A DNA stretch of 48,239 nt from Luteibacter sp. UNCMF331Sha3.1. Lineage in GTDB: Bacteria; Pseudomonadota; Gammaproteobacteria; Xanthomonadales; Rhodanobacteraceae. The notes under the pieces were generated by a model. That model was not told where the DNA came from and did no database searches. It saw nothing but the letters and a program-made list of their open reading frames with translations. Made by a program: the position numbers and the translations under genes. Location of the stretch: positions 1 through 48,239 of the forward strand of contig NZ_FOBU01000002.1 in the NCBI RefSeq assembly GCF_900109915.1. The letters are read 5' to 3'. This document shows positions 12,369 to 21,737 of this stretch, piece by piece; the stretch's first letter is position 1; each line of letters begins with the position of its first letter.

Positions 12369-13400
12369 ATGGATGAAGTTCTCGCCGCGCGCCGCGCACG
12401 ACCCGCACGACACCTCCCGCGCCTCGCCGGCGCGATGCTCGCCTTCCCCCTGCTGTTCGCCTCCGCTGCGCATGCGCAGACCCATCCGGGGCAGGAGCAG
12501 CTCGTGCGCGAAGTGGCGAAAGACACGGGCAAGAGCAAGGCCTCGCTGAACGCGCTGCTCGACGGCGCGAAGAAACAGCAGGCGATCCTCGACGCCATCA
12601 GCCGCCCCGCCGAGGGCAAGCCGTGGCGCGACTACCGCCCGATCTTCCTCACCGAGCAGCGCATCGAGGCCGGTGCGGATTTCTACCGCGAACACCGCAA
12701 GCTGCTCGACGGCATCGGCCGCAAGTACGGCGTGCCGCCGGAATACATCGTGGCCATCGTGGGCGTGGAAACCTTCTACGGCCGCAACACCGGCAAGTGG
12801 AAGGTGATCGACGCGCTCACCACGCTCGCCTTCTATTACCCGAAGCGCGCCCCGTTCTTCCGCGAACAGCTGAAAGCGCTGCTCGAACTGCCGCAGAACC
12901 ATCTCGGCGGTCCGATCGACACGCTCACCGGTTCCTACGCCGGCGCGCAGGGCTGGGGGCAGTTCATGCCGTCGTCCATTCGCGACTGGGGTGTGGATTA
13001 CGACGGTGACGGTCGTATCGACATGAAAGGCTCGATGGGCGACATCTTCGCCAGCGTCGCCAATTACTTCAAAGACCATGGCTGGGAGACCGGCGGCCCG
13101 ATCGCCATGCGCGCGCAGCCCGATCGTCGCGCCGTCGCGCCCGCGGTGCCGAAGGACTGGCGCCCGGTCAAGCCGATCGAGGCCTTCGTCGCCGACGGCT
13201 TCGCGCCGCTGAAGCACGTCAACCCGGGGCGCGACGCGCAGCTCGTCCGCCTCGACGGACCCAACGGCGACGAATACTGGTTCACCTTCCAGAATTTCTA
13301 CGTCATCACCACCTACAACCGCAGCCCGATGTACGCGATGGCCGTCGACCAGCTGGCGCAGGAGATCCGCGCCCGTGTGAACGGACCGGCCTCGCGATGA
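12369..13400 (+). CDS. mltB: Lytic murein transglycosylase B
   Basis: This protein of about 343 aa cleaves the MurNAc-GlcNAc bond to 1,6-anhydromuropeptides. The MltB/GH103 domain shows the catalytic Glu in IVGVETFYGRNTG (E134) and the motif GAQGWGQFMPSSI. A signal peptide ends ASAAHAQ and no lipobox Cys is visible, so it is likely soluble in the periplasm, unlike E. coli MltB. An in-frame ATG at 12339 would add ten residues. I prefer 12369 because the signal peptide is then less over-long, but no good ribosome site decides this. It overlaps rlpA by ATGA (13397-13400), tying two wall lytic enzymes together. Confidence 0.9.
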   Translation: MDEVLAARRARPARHLPRLAGAMLAFPLLFASAAHAQTHPGQEQLVREVAKDTGKSKASLNALLDGAKKQQAILDAISRPAEGKPWRDYRPIFLTEQRIEAGADFYREHRKLLDGIGRKYGVPPEYIVAIVGVETFYGRNTGKWKVIDALTTLAFYYPKRAPFFREQLKALLELPQNHLGGPIDTLTGSYAGAQGWGQFMPSSIRDWGVDYDGDGRIDMKGSMGDIFASVANYFKDHGWETGGPIAMRAQPDRRAVAPAVPKDWRPVKPIEAFVADGFAPLKHVNPGRDAQLVRLDGPNGDEYWFTFQNFYVITTYNRSPMYAMAVDQLAQEIRARVNGPASR

Positions 13401-14683
13401 ACCGGCTCGTCGGGGGGCGCGCCGTTCTGGATCAGACCCGTGGCACGCGCACTGGCGCGCTCCTGCGGTGGGTGGTCGTCGCGCTTCTGCTTTCCTTGCT
13501 CGCCGCCTGTGGCGGCGGCAAGAACGCGCGACCCGCGGGCGCGCGTGCTGGCGGCGGCAGCTCGTCCTCGCAGCGCGGTCACGACGACATCCGCAAATCG
13601 CAGGGCTCGCGCTACCGGTCGAGCTCGGACAGCGTGCCCACCGATATTCCCGACGTCAGCAAGCTGCCCGAGCCGGTGCCGAAGGTCGAGCCGCGCGCGC
13701 TCTACGGCAACAAGTCGCCGTACTCGGTGCTCGGCCAGAGCTACACCGTGCTGCCATCGCCGCGCGGCTACGTGGAACGCGGCATCGCATCGTTCTATGG
13801 CAACAAGTTCCACGGCTACAAGACCTCGAGCCTCGAGGAATACGACATGTACCAGTTCTCGGCCGCGCATAAGACCCTGCCGCTGCCGAGCTACGCCCGC
13901 GTCACCAATCTCGAGAACGGCAAGAGCGTGATCGTGCGCATCAACGATCGCGGCCCGTTCCACGAAAACCGCGTGATCGACCTTTCGTTCGCCGCCGCCG
14001 TGAAGATCGGCGTGTGGCCCAAGGGCACCGGCCTCGTGGAAGTGCGCGCCATCGATCCCACGGAACCCGGCAGCGATCGCGGCGCGCCCTACGTGAACAC
14101 CGCGCCGAAGCCCGCACCGATCACCGCGCCGCCGCCGCCCGCCCGTGTGGTGGCGACCGCACCTGCCGGCGCCCGCCCGGCCACGACCCCCGAACGCGCC
14201 GTCACCCGCGCGCCGTCGGCCGCCATCGCCGCTCCGGTCGGCACGTCGGCCGCTCTGGTGGGAGCCAGCCCTGCGGCCGAAACGAGCTCGCCTCAGCCCA
14301 CCACGAGCGACGACCACGTCCCCGGCATGACCAACATCTCGCCCACCGAAGCCCTGCCGCCGCTCGCGGGCGCGGGCGCGGGCGTCGCCGCCGCGAATCG
14401 ACCCGCCACCCCCGCCACGGGCGCGATCACCGCGCCGGCAGCCGGCAAACCCAGCATCTACCTCCAGGTCGGCGCGTTTTCCGATGCCGTCAACGCCAAC
14501 CGCGTGGCCGACCGACTGAGCCAGGCCGGCCTCGGGCCGGTCAGTGTGGTGGAGGCCACCATCGGCGGCCGTAGCGTGCGCCGCGTCCGCGTCGGGCCGC
14601 TCGCCGATGTGGACACCGCCGATCGCGTCACCGACCAGATCGCCGGCATGGGCCTGCCCCGGCCGTCGGTCGCGGTAGACTGA
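13397..14683 (+). CDS. rlpA: Septal-ring lytic transglycosylase RlpA (lipoprotein)
   Basis: This 428-aa protein has a lipoprotein signal with lipobox LLAAC (Cys38) after a long N-terminus. A double-psi beta-barrel RlpA domain follows at about 130-225 (GIASFYGNKFHGYKTSSLE and the catalytic-type Asp184 in RINDRGPF). Then come a long Pro/Ala/Thr-rich linker (about 235-350) and a C-terminal SPOR domain (about 353-428) that binds denuded glycan at the septum. RlpA of Pseudomonas cleaves such glycans; activity here is by family. Bases 14254-14272 of the linker are identical to a REP arm found between genes, which is unusual. It overlaps mltB by four bases. Confidence 0.94.
   Translation: MNRLVGGRAVLDQTRGTRTGALLRWVVVALLLSLLAACGGGKNARPAGARAGGGSSSSQRGHDDIRKSQGSRYRSSSDSVPTDIPDVSKLPEPVPKVEPRALYGNKSPYSVLGQSYTVLPSPRGYVERGIASFYGNKFHGYKTSSLEEYDMYQFSAAHKTLPLPSYARVTNLENGKSVIVRINDRGPFHENRVIDLSFAAAVKIGVWPKGTGLVEVRAIDPTEPGSDRGAPYVNTAPKPAPITAPPPPARVVATAPAGARPATTPERAVTRAPSAAIAAPVGTSAALVGASPAAETSSPQPTTSDDHVPGMTNISPTEALPPLAGAGAGVAAANRPATPATGAITAPAAGKPSIYLQVGAFSDAVNANRVADRLSQAGLGPVSVVEATIGGRSVRRVRVGPLADVDTADRVTDQIAGMGLPRPSVAVD
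14254..14272 (+). repeat. REP-arm fragment inside the rlpA reading frame
   Basis: The 19 bases GCTCTGGTGGGAGCCAGCC are identical to the outer part of the type A REP arms at 16333 and 21491. Here they are read as A-L-V-G-A-S within the RlpA linker. The remainder of the arm has diverged or is absent. Confidence 0.6.
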
Positions 14684-14720
14684 CCTTCTTTTTTCCCGCT
14701 TTGACTGGACCGCTGAAACG

Positions 14721-15941
14721 ATGAAGCTTTTGCCCCGCTCCCTGTTCGCTTTCGCCGCCGCCGCGCTCGTCGCCGGCGTGACCGTGGCGCAGCAGACGCC
14801 CCCGCGTCCCTCCGTGCCGCGTCCCGTGGTGCCCGAGGCGCCGGTGCCGCCGCCGCCGGACGTGGAGGGCAAGAGCTGGGTGCTGATGGACTACAACACC
14901 GGGCAGATCATCGCGTCGAAGGATCCCGACGTGCAGCTCGAGCCGGCCTCGATCACCAAGGTGATGACCGACTACGTCGTCTCGGCGGAAATCGGCAACG
15001 GCAAGATCCACATGACCGATCCGGTCACGATCAGCGAAAACGCGTGGCGCGGCGGCGGTGCGGGCACCGACGGCTCCACCAGCTTCCTGAAGCTCAACAG
15101 CCAGGTGCCGCTGAAGGACCTGCTGTACGGCATGATCATCCAGTCCGGTAACGACGCCGCCATCGCGCTCGCCGAGCACACCGCCGGCTCCGAGCCGGCC
15201 TTCGCGAACCTGATGAACGCGTACGCGAAGCAGCTGGGCATGACCCACTCGCAGTTCCAGAACGCGTCGGGCTACCCGGTCGCCAACCACTACACCACCG
15301 CGCGCGACATCGCGGTGCTGTCGCGCGCCCTGATCCACGACTTCCCCGAGGACTACGCGATCTCGGCCGTGAAGGAGTTCGAGTGGAACGGCATCAAGCA
15401 GCACAACCGTAACCTGCTGCTGTGGCGCGACAACACGGTCGACGGCATCAAGACCGGTCACACCGCCGCCGCCGGTTACTGCCTCGCCGCCTCGGCGAAG
15501 CAGGGCGACGCCCGCATGATCGCCATCATCATGGGCGCCAGCAGCGAGAAGGGCCGCGCCGATGCCGCGCTGGCGCTGCTCAACTACGGTTTCCGGTTCT
15601 ACGAGTCGCACAAGCTCTACGAAGCCAACAAGCCGCTGGCCACGCCGAAGCTGTGGAAGGGCGCCGAAAACACCCTGCCGCTGGGTCTCGCCGAAGACGC
15701 GATGGTCTCGGTCAAGCGCGGCGATTACGACAAGCTCAAGGCCAACCTCGACATTCCGACCACGCTGATCGCTCCGTTCAAGAAGGGACAGCAGGTGGGC
15801 ACGCTGCGCGTGATGCTCGACGACCAGCCGGTATTCACCGCGCCGCTCGTGGCGCTGGCCGATGCCCCGGAAGGCGGTTTCTTCTCGCGCCTGTGGGACA
15901 CGATCATGCTGTGGTTCCACAGCGACGGCGACAAGAAGTAA
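14721..15941 (+). CDS. dacC: D-alanyl-D-alanine carboxypeptidase (PBP5/6 family)
   Basis: This 406-aa protein trims the terminal D-Ala from pentapeptide side chains. A signal peptide (cut near TVAQQT) precedes a peptidase S11 domain with SITK (S77, K80), SGN (S142-N144) and KTGHT (K244). The PBP5 C-terminal beta domain follows, and an amphipathic C-terminal helix (FFSRLWDTIMLWFHS) anchors it to the inner membrane. The symbol is tentative among dacA/dacC paralogues. It sits 37 bases after rlpA and 12 before ybeD, a dacA-ybeD-lipB order also known from E. coli. Confidence 0.94.
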   Translation: MKLLPRSLFAFAAAALVAGVTVAQQTPPRPSVPRPVVPEAPVPPPPDVEGKSWVLMDYNTGQIIASKDPDVQLEPASITKVMTDYVVSAEIGNGKIHMTDPVTISENAWRGGGAGTDGSTSFLKLNSQVPLKDLLYGMIIQSGNDAAIALAEHTAGSEPAFANLMNAYAKQLGMTHSQFQNASGYPVANHYTTARDIAVLSRALIHDFPEDYAISAVKEFEWNGIKQHNRNLLLWRDNTVDGIKTGHTAAAGYCLAASAKQGDARMIAIIMGASSEKGRADAALALLNYGFRFYESHKLYEANKPLATPKLWKGAENTLPLGLAEDAMVSVKRGDYDKLKANLDIPTTLIAPFKKGQQVGTLRVMLDDQPVFTAPLVALADAPEGGFFSRLWDTIMLWFHSDGDKK

Positions 15942-15953
15942 GAGGACAGGGCC

Positions 15954-16244
15954 ATGCGTGAGATCGATTTCAGCGAAGCGCAGAAGGACGGCAAGGGCTT
16001 CCAGTTCCCGGGCGAGTTCGAGATCACCGCGATCGGCAACGCCAACGCGGGCCTCGACAAGCACGTGCCGTTCCTGCTGCACGGCATCGGTCTCGAGGTG
16101 CTCCACGAGACCCTGACCACCAAGCTCACCCCGGCCGGCAACTACCAGTCGGTCACCGTGAGCTTCGTCGCGCCGACCCGTGAGAAATACCTCGAAGCGC
16201 ACAGCACGCTGCGCGCGGACGCGAACATCCGTTTCACGATGTAG
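15954..16244 (+). CDS. ybeD: DUF493/YbeD family protein
   Basis: This 96-aa protein has the ACT-like DUF493 fold: [11 protein letters not shown] at about 20-30 and [14 protein letters not shown] at about 61-74. The family lies between dacA and lipB in many proteobacteria and its role is unsettled; regulation of lipoate transfer has been suggested from this linkage. A GAGGACAGGGCC ribosome site precedes the ATG by a few bases. Confidence 0.92.
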   Translation: MREIDFSEAQKDGKGFQFPGEFEITAIGNANAGLDKHVPFLLHGIGLEVLHETLTTKLTPAGNYQSVTVSFVAPTREKYLEAHSTLRADANIRFTM

Positions 16245-16259
16245 CGCGTCGCGGACCCG

Positions 16260-16360
16260 TATCGCCAGCAGGCTGGCTCCCACCCGAGGGTCCCAGGGCC
16301 CGGCGGGAGCCAGCCTGCCTGTCGCGGCCGACGCTCTGGTGGGAGCCAGCCTGCTGGCGA
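16260..16360. repeat. Three type A REP arms between ybeD and lipB
   Basis: A minus-strand arm (16261-16284), a degenerate plus-strand arm (about 16302-16322, GGCGGGAGCCAGCCTGCCTG) and a plus-strand arm (16338-16360). They interrupt the otherwise tight dacC-ybeD-lipB order. Confidence 0.85.
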
Positions 16361-16434
16361 TGGGTGCTTGCGATAGCCTTGCATCCCAGGCCCTGAGCCC
16401 ACAGCTTCCCCCCATCTCCTACGACCGCACCCCC

Positions 16435-17103
16435 ATGACCCACCCCCTCAACGTCCGCCGGCTGGGGCGCGTCCCCTACGAAGCCAGCTGGAAGGCCATG
16501 AGCGCCTTCACCGACAACCGCACCGACGACACCGTCGACGAGCTGTGGCTGCTGGAGCACGATCCCGTCTTCACCCTCGGCCAGGCCGGCCTCGACGAAC
16601 ACGTGCTGTTCGCCGGCGACATCCCGGTCGTGCGCGTCGACCGCGGCGGCCAGGTGACCTACCACGGCCCGGGCCAGATCGTGGCCTATCCCATGATCGA
16701 CCTGCGCCGCGTCGGCGTGGGCGTGCGGGAGCTGGTCTGCCGGATCGAACAGGCCATCATCGACACCCTCGGCGAGTGGAACATCGGCGCGGAGCGGCGC
16801 GAAGGCGCCCCGGGCGTCTACGTCGCCGAGGCCAAGGTCGCGGCGCTCGGACTGCGCATCCGCCGGGGGTGCAGTTTCCACGGACTGGCCTTCAACGTGG
16901 ACATGGACCTCGAGCCCTATCACCGCATCAATCCCTGCGGGTACAAGGGTTTGGAGGTCACCCAGGTGGTAGACTTGGGCGGTCCGTCGCGATTGGCAGA
17001 CGTGGAAGACGTCCTGGTTCAGGAATTCTGCAAGCAGTTCGGCTTCCACGCCGTGCCCGCCGATCCCATTCTCCCCGAACTCCCCGCGCGCCTTGCGGTC
17101 TGA
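16435..17103 (+). CDS. lipB: Octanoyl-[ACP]:protein N-octanoyltransferase LipB
   Basis: This 222-aa enzyme moves octanoate from acyl carrier protein to lipoyl domains, the first step of lipoate assembly. The conserved [16 protein letters not shown] is at about 70-85, the catalytic Lys at 134 ([11 protein letters not shown]) and the thioester Cys at 168 ([13 protein letters not shown]). Length is typical (E. coli 213 aa). The start ATG 16435 gives the family N-terminus ([12 protein letters not shown]); the frame upstream runs through REP arms and ybeD. lipA begins 13 bases after its stop. Confidence 0.96.
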   Translation: MTHPLNVRRLGRVPYEASWKAMSAFTDNRTDDTVDELWLLEHDPVFTLGQAGLDEHVLFAGDIPVVRVDRGGQVTYHGPGQIVAYPMIDLRRVGVGVRELVCRIEQAIIDTLGEWNIGAERREGAPGVYVAEAKVAALGLRIRRGCSFHGLAFNVDMDLEPYHRINPCGYKGLEVTQVVDLGGPSRLADVEDVLVQEFCKQFGFHAVPADPILPELPARLAV

Positions 17104-17116
17104 GGCTGACAGACTT

Positions 17117-18115
17117 ATGAGCCAGACTTCCGCCAATCCCCTCCGTAGCATCCCTATCGCCGTGGTCGACAAGCCGGGCGAGAAGATGCTCGGCAACGAC
17201 AAGATCGGGCTTAACCGCGCGAGCTTCGACGCGTCGCAGCCCGTGCTGCGCAAGCCCGGCTGGATCCGCGTGCGCCTGCCGCAGGGCAACGCCGTGCAGC
17301 AGCTGAAGGCGCGCCTGCGCGAGAACTCGCTCGTCACGGTGTGCGAAGAGGCGTCCTGCCCGAACATCCACGAGTGCTTCTCCAAGGGCACCGCCACCTT
17401 CATGATCCTCGGCGAGGTCTGCACCCGCCGCTGCTCGTTCTGCGACGTGGCCCACGGCCGCCCGCTGGCGCCGGATCCGCTCGAGCCGGCCCGTCTGGCC
17501 GAGACCATCCGCGACATGCGCCTGCGCTACGTGGTGATCACCTCGGTCGACCGCGACGACCTGCGCGACGGCGGCGCCGAGCACTTCGCGGCCTGCATTC
17601 GCGCCGTGCGCCACGCCAGCCCGGACATCCGCATCGAGATCCTCACGCCCGATTTCCGCGGCAAGGGTCGCATGGAGCGCGCGCTCGACGTCCTGAAGGA
17701 TTTTCCGCCCGACGTCTTCAACCACAACCTCGAAACCGTGCCGCACCTCTATCGCGAGGTCCGTCCCGGCGCCGACTACCAGTGGTCGCTCGATCTCCTC
17801 AAGCGTTTCAAGGCCCAGCACCCGACCGTGCCGACCAAGTCCGGCATCATGCTCGGCCTCGGCGAGACCATGGACCAGGTGCTCGAGACCATGCGCGATC
17901 TACGCGCCCATGACGTCGACATGATCACCATCGGCCAGTACCTGCAGCCGACGGCGCATCACCACCCGGTGGTCCGCTACTGGACGCCGGACGAATTCGA
18001 GGAACTGCGTGTCGCAGGCGAGGCCATGGGTTTTTCCCATGTCGCTTCCGGCCCGTTGGTGCGATCCTCCTACCATGCCGACCTGATGGCCCACGCCGCC
18101 GGCGTCGTCGAATAA
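17117..18115 (+). CDS. lipA: Lipoyl synthase LipA
   Basis: This 332-aa radical SAM enzyme inserts two sulfurs into protein-bound octanoyl chains. Both [4Fe-4S] sites are present: the auxiliary cluster in [12 protein letters not shown] (C76, C81, C87) and the radical [11 protein letters not shown] (C102, C106, C109). The C-terminal RSSY that also ligates the auxiliary cluster is at about 316-319. E. coli LipA is 321 aa. The ATG at 17117 (MSQTSANP) is preferred to 17093, which would overlap lipB and lacks a ribosome site. Its products act on the AceF and LpdA lipoyl domains encoded a few kilobases on. Confidence 0.97.
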   Translation: MSQTSANPLRSIPIAVVDKPGEKMLGNDKIGLNRASFDASQPVLRKPGWIRVRLPQGNAVQQLKARLRENSLVTVCEEASCPNIHECFSKGTATFMILGEVCTRRCSFCDVAHGRPLAPDPLEPARLAETIRDMRLRYVVITSVDRDDLRDGGAEHFAACIRAVRHASPDIRIEILTPDFRGKGRMERALDVLKDFPPDVFNHNLETVPHLYREVRPGADYQWSLDLLKRFKAQHPTVPTKSGIMLGLGETMDQVLETMRDLRAHDVDMITIGQYLQPTAHHHPVVRYWTPDEFEELRVAGEAMGFSHVASGPLVRSSYHADLMAHAAGVVE

Positions 18116-18146
18116 ACGCACCATCGAACACCGAGGCCCCGACTAC

Positions 18147-20480
18147 ATGACTCTTCGCCCCGCGATCGCTCTCCTGCTGGCCCTTTCGGCCGCGGGCGTC
18201 CAGGCCCAGAACGCTGCGCCCGCGCAGATGCAGCAGCCGGGATCGACCGCGCCGGCGACGAAAGCCGCGCCGCAGCCGAAGGACGCCTCGGAGGCCGCGA
18301 CGTCGCCGGAGCCGCAGCGCAAGGAGTCCAGCCTGCCGCTGAAGCCGACGCCGGCCGAAGCGCAGGCGTCGCAGTTGTCGGCGCGTTTCCTCACGCGGTT
18401 CCACTACCAGGCGCAGCCGCTCGACGACGCCATGTCGGCCAAGATCTACAAGGCCTACATCGAGTCGCTCGACAGCGAAAAGGTGTTCTTCACGCAGGAA
18501 GACCTCGCGAAGTTCGAACCGCTGAAGACGCAGTTCGACGATGCCATCTGGAACCAGGACCTCGGTGGCCCGTTCTCGGTGTTCAACCTGTACATCACGC
18601 GCGCGGTCGACCGCATGAACTACGCGCGCGGTCTGCTCGCGAAGGGCTTCGACTTCAGCGGCAACGACAGCTTCAACTTCGACCGCAAGAAGGCCGCCGC
18701 GCCGAAGAACCAGGCCGAGCTCGACGACGTGTGGCGCAAGCGCACGATGAACGACTGGCTGCGCCTGAAGCTCGCCGGCAAGAACGACGACGAAATCCGC
18801 AAGACGCTCGACAAGCGCTACGCCACGTACATCTCGCGCGTGCGCCAGCTCGACGACGAAGACGCGACGCAGGCCTTCATGACCGCGTACGCGAATTCCA
18901 CCGATCCGCACACCGATTACCTCGGCCCCCGCGCCGCCGACACCTTCGACATCGCCATGCGCCTGTCGCTGGAAGGCATCGGCGCGGTGCTGCAGGCACG
19001 CGACGACTACACCACCATCCGCGAGCTCGTACCGGGCGGCCCGGCGATCAAGTCCGGCAAGATGAAACCCGGCGACCGCATCGTCGCCATCGGCCAGGGC
19101 GAGACCGGCCCGATGGTCGACGTCGTCGGCTGGCGCCAGGACGACGTGGTCAAGCTCATCCGCGGCAAGAAAGACACCACGGTCCGCATCGAGATCCTTC
19201 CGTCGGACGCCGGCGTGGACGGCAAGCACGAGATCGTGACGCTCGTCCGCAAGAAGGTCACGATGGAAGAGCAGGCCGCCAAGTCGAAGGTCATCGACGT
19301 CAAGGACGGCGACGTCACGCGCAAGATCGGCGTGATCGAACTGCCCACGTTCTACCAGGACTTCGGCGCGCGCCGTAACGGCGATGCCAACTTCAAGAGT
19401 GCCACGCGCGACGTGTCCAAGCTGCTCACCGAGCTGAAGGCGCAGAAGGTCGAAGGCGTCATCATGGATCTCCGCAACAACGGCGGCGGTTCGCTCAACG
19501 AAGCCACCGAACTCACCGGCCTCTTCATCGATACCGGCCCGGTCGTGCAGGTGCGCGACGCACGCGGCCAGATCGACGCGCAGGGCGACGACGCGCCGGG
19601 CATGGCGTGGGACGGCCCGATGGCCGTGCTGGTCAACCGTGGTTCGGCCTCGGCGTCGGAGATCTTCGCTGCCGCCATCCAGGATTACGGCCGCGGCGTG
19701 ATCATCGGCGAGCCGACGTTCGGCAAGGGTACCGTGCAGAACCTGGTCGACCTCGATCGCTTCGGCAAGGCCACCACGGGCGAGGACGCCAAGTACGGCG
19801 AACTCAAGATGACGATCGCCGAGTTCATCCGCATCAACGGCGACAGCACGCAGCTGCGTGGCGTCACGCCCGACATCCAGTTCCCGCAGAACGGCGACGC
19901 GAAGGAATTCGGCGAGTCCACCTACGACAACGCGCTGCCGTGGCGTCACATCGATCCGGCCGACTACAAACCGGTCGCCGATCTGAAACCCATCTTTGGC
20001 CCCCTCAACCAGAAGCACCAGGCCCGCGTGGCGAACTCGCCGGCGTGGAAGCTGATGCTCGACGAACTCGCGCAGTACCAGAAGCTGCGCGACAAGACCG
20101 ACATCTCGCTCAACTTCGCCGCGCGTCAGGCCGAGCGCAAGCAGTACGAAGCCATCCAGACCGACTTCCGCAATCGTCGCAAGGCGATCTTCGGCGGCGA
20201 CGGCAGCCCGGGCGATACGGGCGACGACACCGCGTCGTCGGACGACGGCCTCAACGCGAACGAGCGCAGCATCAAGACCGAGATCAAGCAGGAAGCCGAC
20301 GCCAAGAAGGCCAAGGACACCCCGCTCGACGAAGCCGCGCACATCGTTGGCGACGAGGTCGCGATGATCAAGGCCGACCCGAAGGTCGCCGCGGCGGTGC
20401 TCCCGTACGGCGGTCGCAAGATCGACGCCCCGCAAACGGCGCAGGTGCCGGCAAAACCGGCACCGGGTACCAACCCGTAA
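18147..20480 (+). CDS. prc: Carboxy-terminal (tail-specific) protease Prc
   Basis: This 777-aa periplasmic S41 protease has a signal peptide (cut near VQAQNA), a helical N-terminal domain and a PDZ domain (about 255-345). The S41 catalytic core shows NRGSASASEIFAAA at about 497-510 and the catalytic Lys527 in FGKGTVQ. The C-terminal Prc-specific domain extends to about 690, then a charged tail. Prc trims FtsI and degrades wall hydrolases such as MepS in E. coli, which fits its place after the wall cluster. Length exceeds E. coli Prc (682 aa), mainly through the Ala/Pro-rich region after the signal and the C-terminal tail. It begins 31 bases after lipA and ends in a strong terminator. Confidence 0.95.
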   Translation: MTLRPAIALLLALSAAGVQAQNAAPAQMQQPGSTAPATKAAPQPKDASEAATSPEPQRKESSLPLKPTPAEAQASQLSARFLTRFHYQAQPLDDAMSAKIYKAYIESLDSEKVFFTQEDLAKFEPLKTQFDDAIWNQDLGGPFSVFNLYITRAVDRMNYARGLLAKGFDFSGNDSFNFDRKKAAAPKNQAELDDVWRKRTMNDWLRLKLAGKNDDEIRKTLDKRYATYISRVRQLDDEDATQAFMTAYANSTDPHTDYLGPRAADTFDIAMRLSLEGIGAVLQARDDYTTIRELVPGGPAIKSGKMKPGDRIVAIGQGETGPMVDVVGWRQDDVVKLIRGKKDTTVRIEILPSDAGVDGKHEIVTLVRKKVTMEEQAAKSKVIDVKDGDVTRKIGVIELPTFYQDFGARRNGDANFKSATRDVSKLLTELKAQKVEGVIMDLRNNGGGSLNEATELTGLFIDTGPVVQVRDARGQIDAQGDDAPGMAWDGPMAVLVNRGSASASEIFAAAIQDYGRGVIIGEPTFGKGTVQNLVDLDRFGKATTGEDAKYGELKMTIAEFIRINGDSTQLRGVTPDIQFPQNGDAKEFGESTYDNALPWRHIDPADYKPVADLKPIFGPLNQKHQARVANSPAWKLMLDELAQYQKLRDKTDISLNFAARQAERKQYEAIQTDFRNRRKAIFGGDGSPGDTGDDTASSDDGLNANERSIKTEIKQEADAKKAKDTPLDEAAHIVGDEVAMIKADPKVAAAVLPYGGRKIDAPQTAQVPAKPAPGTNP

Positions 20481-20482
20481 CG

Positions 20483-20510
20483 AAAAGGCGCCGAAAGGCG
20501 CCTTTTTTTT
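20483..20510 (+). terminator. Intrinsic terminator after prc
   Basis: AAAAGGCGCC, a GAAA tetraloop, GGCGCCTTTT and further T to make eight. It begins three bases after the prc stop and is the clearest Rho-independent terminator in the window. Confidence 0.95.
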
Positions 20511-20528
20511 GCACCCGTCCTGGCCATG

Positions 20529-20544
20529 GGTTGAGTGCTCAACC
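20529..20544. promoter_or_regulatory. Inverted repeat upstream of the MscS-like gene
   Basis: GGTTGAG-TG-CTCAACC, a 7-2-7 inverted repeat 82 bases before the channel gene and past the prc terminator. It could be an operator; no regulator can be assigned. Confidence 0.35.
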
Positions 20545-20626
20545 AGCGTGCTCCCACATCGAACTGCATGTTCACTTCCACCCTGCTAGCCTCGATGCGC
20601 TTTTCCCAACGCACAAAGGCAGGGCA

Positions 20627-21490
20627 ATGACCGACTTCCTCGATCGCCTCGGCATCGATCATGCGATGCGCGTCCTGATCATCACCTACTCGATCCGCAT
20701 CGGCCTCGCGCTGCTGCTGCTCCTCGTGGGCTTCTGGATCGCCGCGCGCCTCGCCAACTTCGGCCGCCGCGCCCTCGAACGCGCCCGCGTCGACGTCACG
20801 CTCGCCGGGTTCCTGCGCAACATCATCTACGGCATCCTCATCGCGCTGCTGATGATCCAGGTGCTCGGCATGGCCGGCGTGCCCACGGCATCGTTCATCG
20901 CCGCCATCGGTGCCGCCGGCCTCGCCATCGGCCTCGCGCTCAACAGCTCGCTGTCCAACCTCGCATGGGGCGTGCTGCTGATCCTCTTCCGTCCGTTCCG
21001 CGTGGGCGACTTCGTCACCGTCGGCGGGGTCGACGGCACGGTGGAAAGCGTCAACCTGATGCACACCTACCTGATCACGCCCGACAACCGCCAGGCCGTG
21101 GTGCCGAACGCGAAGGTGGGCGGCGACGCGATCATCAACTACAACGTCCGCGGCACGCGCCGGTTCGAACTGAAGGTCGGCATCGGCTACGGCGACGACA
21201 TCGGCAAGGCGATGCAGGTGGTACGCGATCTGTTCGCCGCCGACCCGCGCATCCTGAAAGACCCCGCGCCGGGCGTCTGGACCGAGGCGCTGGGCGACTC
21301 CAGCGTCAACCTGGTCATCCGCGGCTGGACCGCCACCGGCGACATGTGGGAAACGCAGACCTCGTTGCTGCGCGGCATCAAGGAGCGCTTCGACGAAAAC
21401 GGCATCACCATCCCGTACCCGCAGAGCGAAATCCGCGTGGTAGGCCCCACGGCGGAAGCGCAGCCAAACCCCCTCCAGCCCCGGGCATGA
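20627..21490 (+). CDS. MscS-family mechanosensitive ion channel
   Basis: This 287-aa protein has three membrane spans (about 16-40, 58-80, 88-115). The pore helix [24 protein letters not shown] is followed by the beta domain ([24 protein letters not shown]) and the alpha/beta C-terminal domain. E. coli MscS is 286 aa. The family opens under membrane tension to release solutes on hypo-osmotic shock. The start ATG 20627 follows an AGGCAGGG ribosome site; the frame is open far upstream but overlaps prc. It stands alone between the prc terminator and REP elements. Confidence 0.95.
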   Translation: MTDFLDRLGIDHAMRVLIITYSIRIGLALLLLLVGFWIAARLANFGRRALERARVDVTLAGFLRNIIYGILIALLMIQVLGMAGVPTASFIAAIGAAGLAIGLALNSSLSNLAWGVLLILFRPFRVGDFVTVGGVDGTVESVNLMHTYLITPDNRQAVVPNAKVGGDAIINYNVRGTRRFELKVGIGYGDDIGKAMQVVRDLFAADPRILKDPAPGVWTEALGDSSVNLVIRGWTATGDMWETQTSLLRGIKERFDENGITIPYPQSEIRVVGPTAEAQPNPLQPRA

Positions 21491-21494
21491 GCTC

Positions 21495-21564
21495 TGGTGG
21501 GAGCCAGCCTGCTGGCGAAGGGTTCTCGCCGCAGGCTCTCTTCGCCAGCAGTCCGGCTCCCACC
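21495..21564. repeat. REPIN, type A, with one degenerate arm
   Basis: A plus-strand arm at 21495-21518 and a minus-strand arm TTCGCCAGCAGTCCGGCTCC at about 21541-21564. The second arm has lost perfect complementarity (GCAGTCCGG instead of GCAGGCTGG). It lies just after the channel gene. Confidence 0.85.
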
Positions 21565-21737
21565 ATCCGCAGCTTGCCGCCGACGACCGACCCGAACGCC
21601 CGTTTGAATCGAGGCAAAACGGGACCCACTTGCCCCCAGTGGCATTACAATCGACCGGTTGCGCCGCAGCATGGCGCTCGTCCTTCCCCCGCCAGCGGGT
21701 TCGTCCGCCCGCAAGCGCCTGTTTTTCTGGAGGTTCC

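Noticed and set aside
17925-20435. 836-aa open frame on the minus strand opposite prc and lipA
   Set aside because: Antisense frame of high-GC coding DNA. Its composition (Val/Asp/Arg/His-rich) resembles no family, while both sense genes are full length with intact motifs. The same holds for the long minus frames opposite glpD, glpK, mrdA, rlpA, aceF, lpdA and the glycosidase.
21600-21737. Promoter of aceF with TACAAT at 21646
   Set aside because: A good -10 is visible but no acceptable -35 at 16-18 bases; not strong enough to list.
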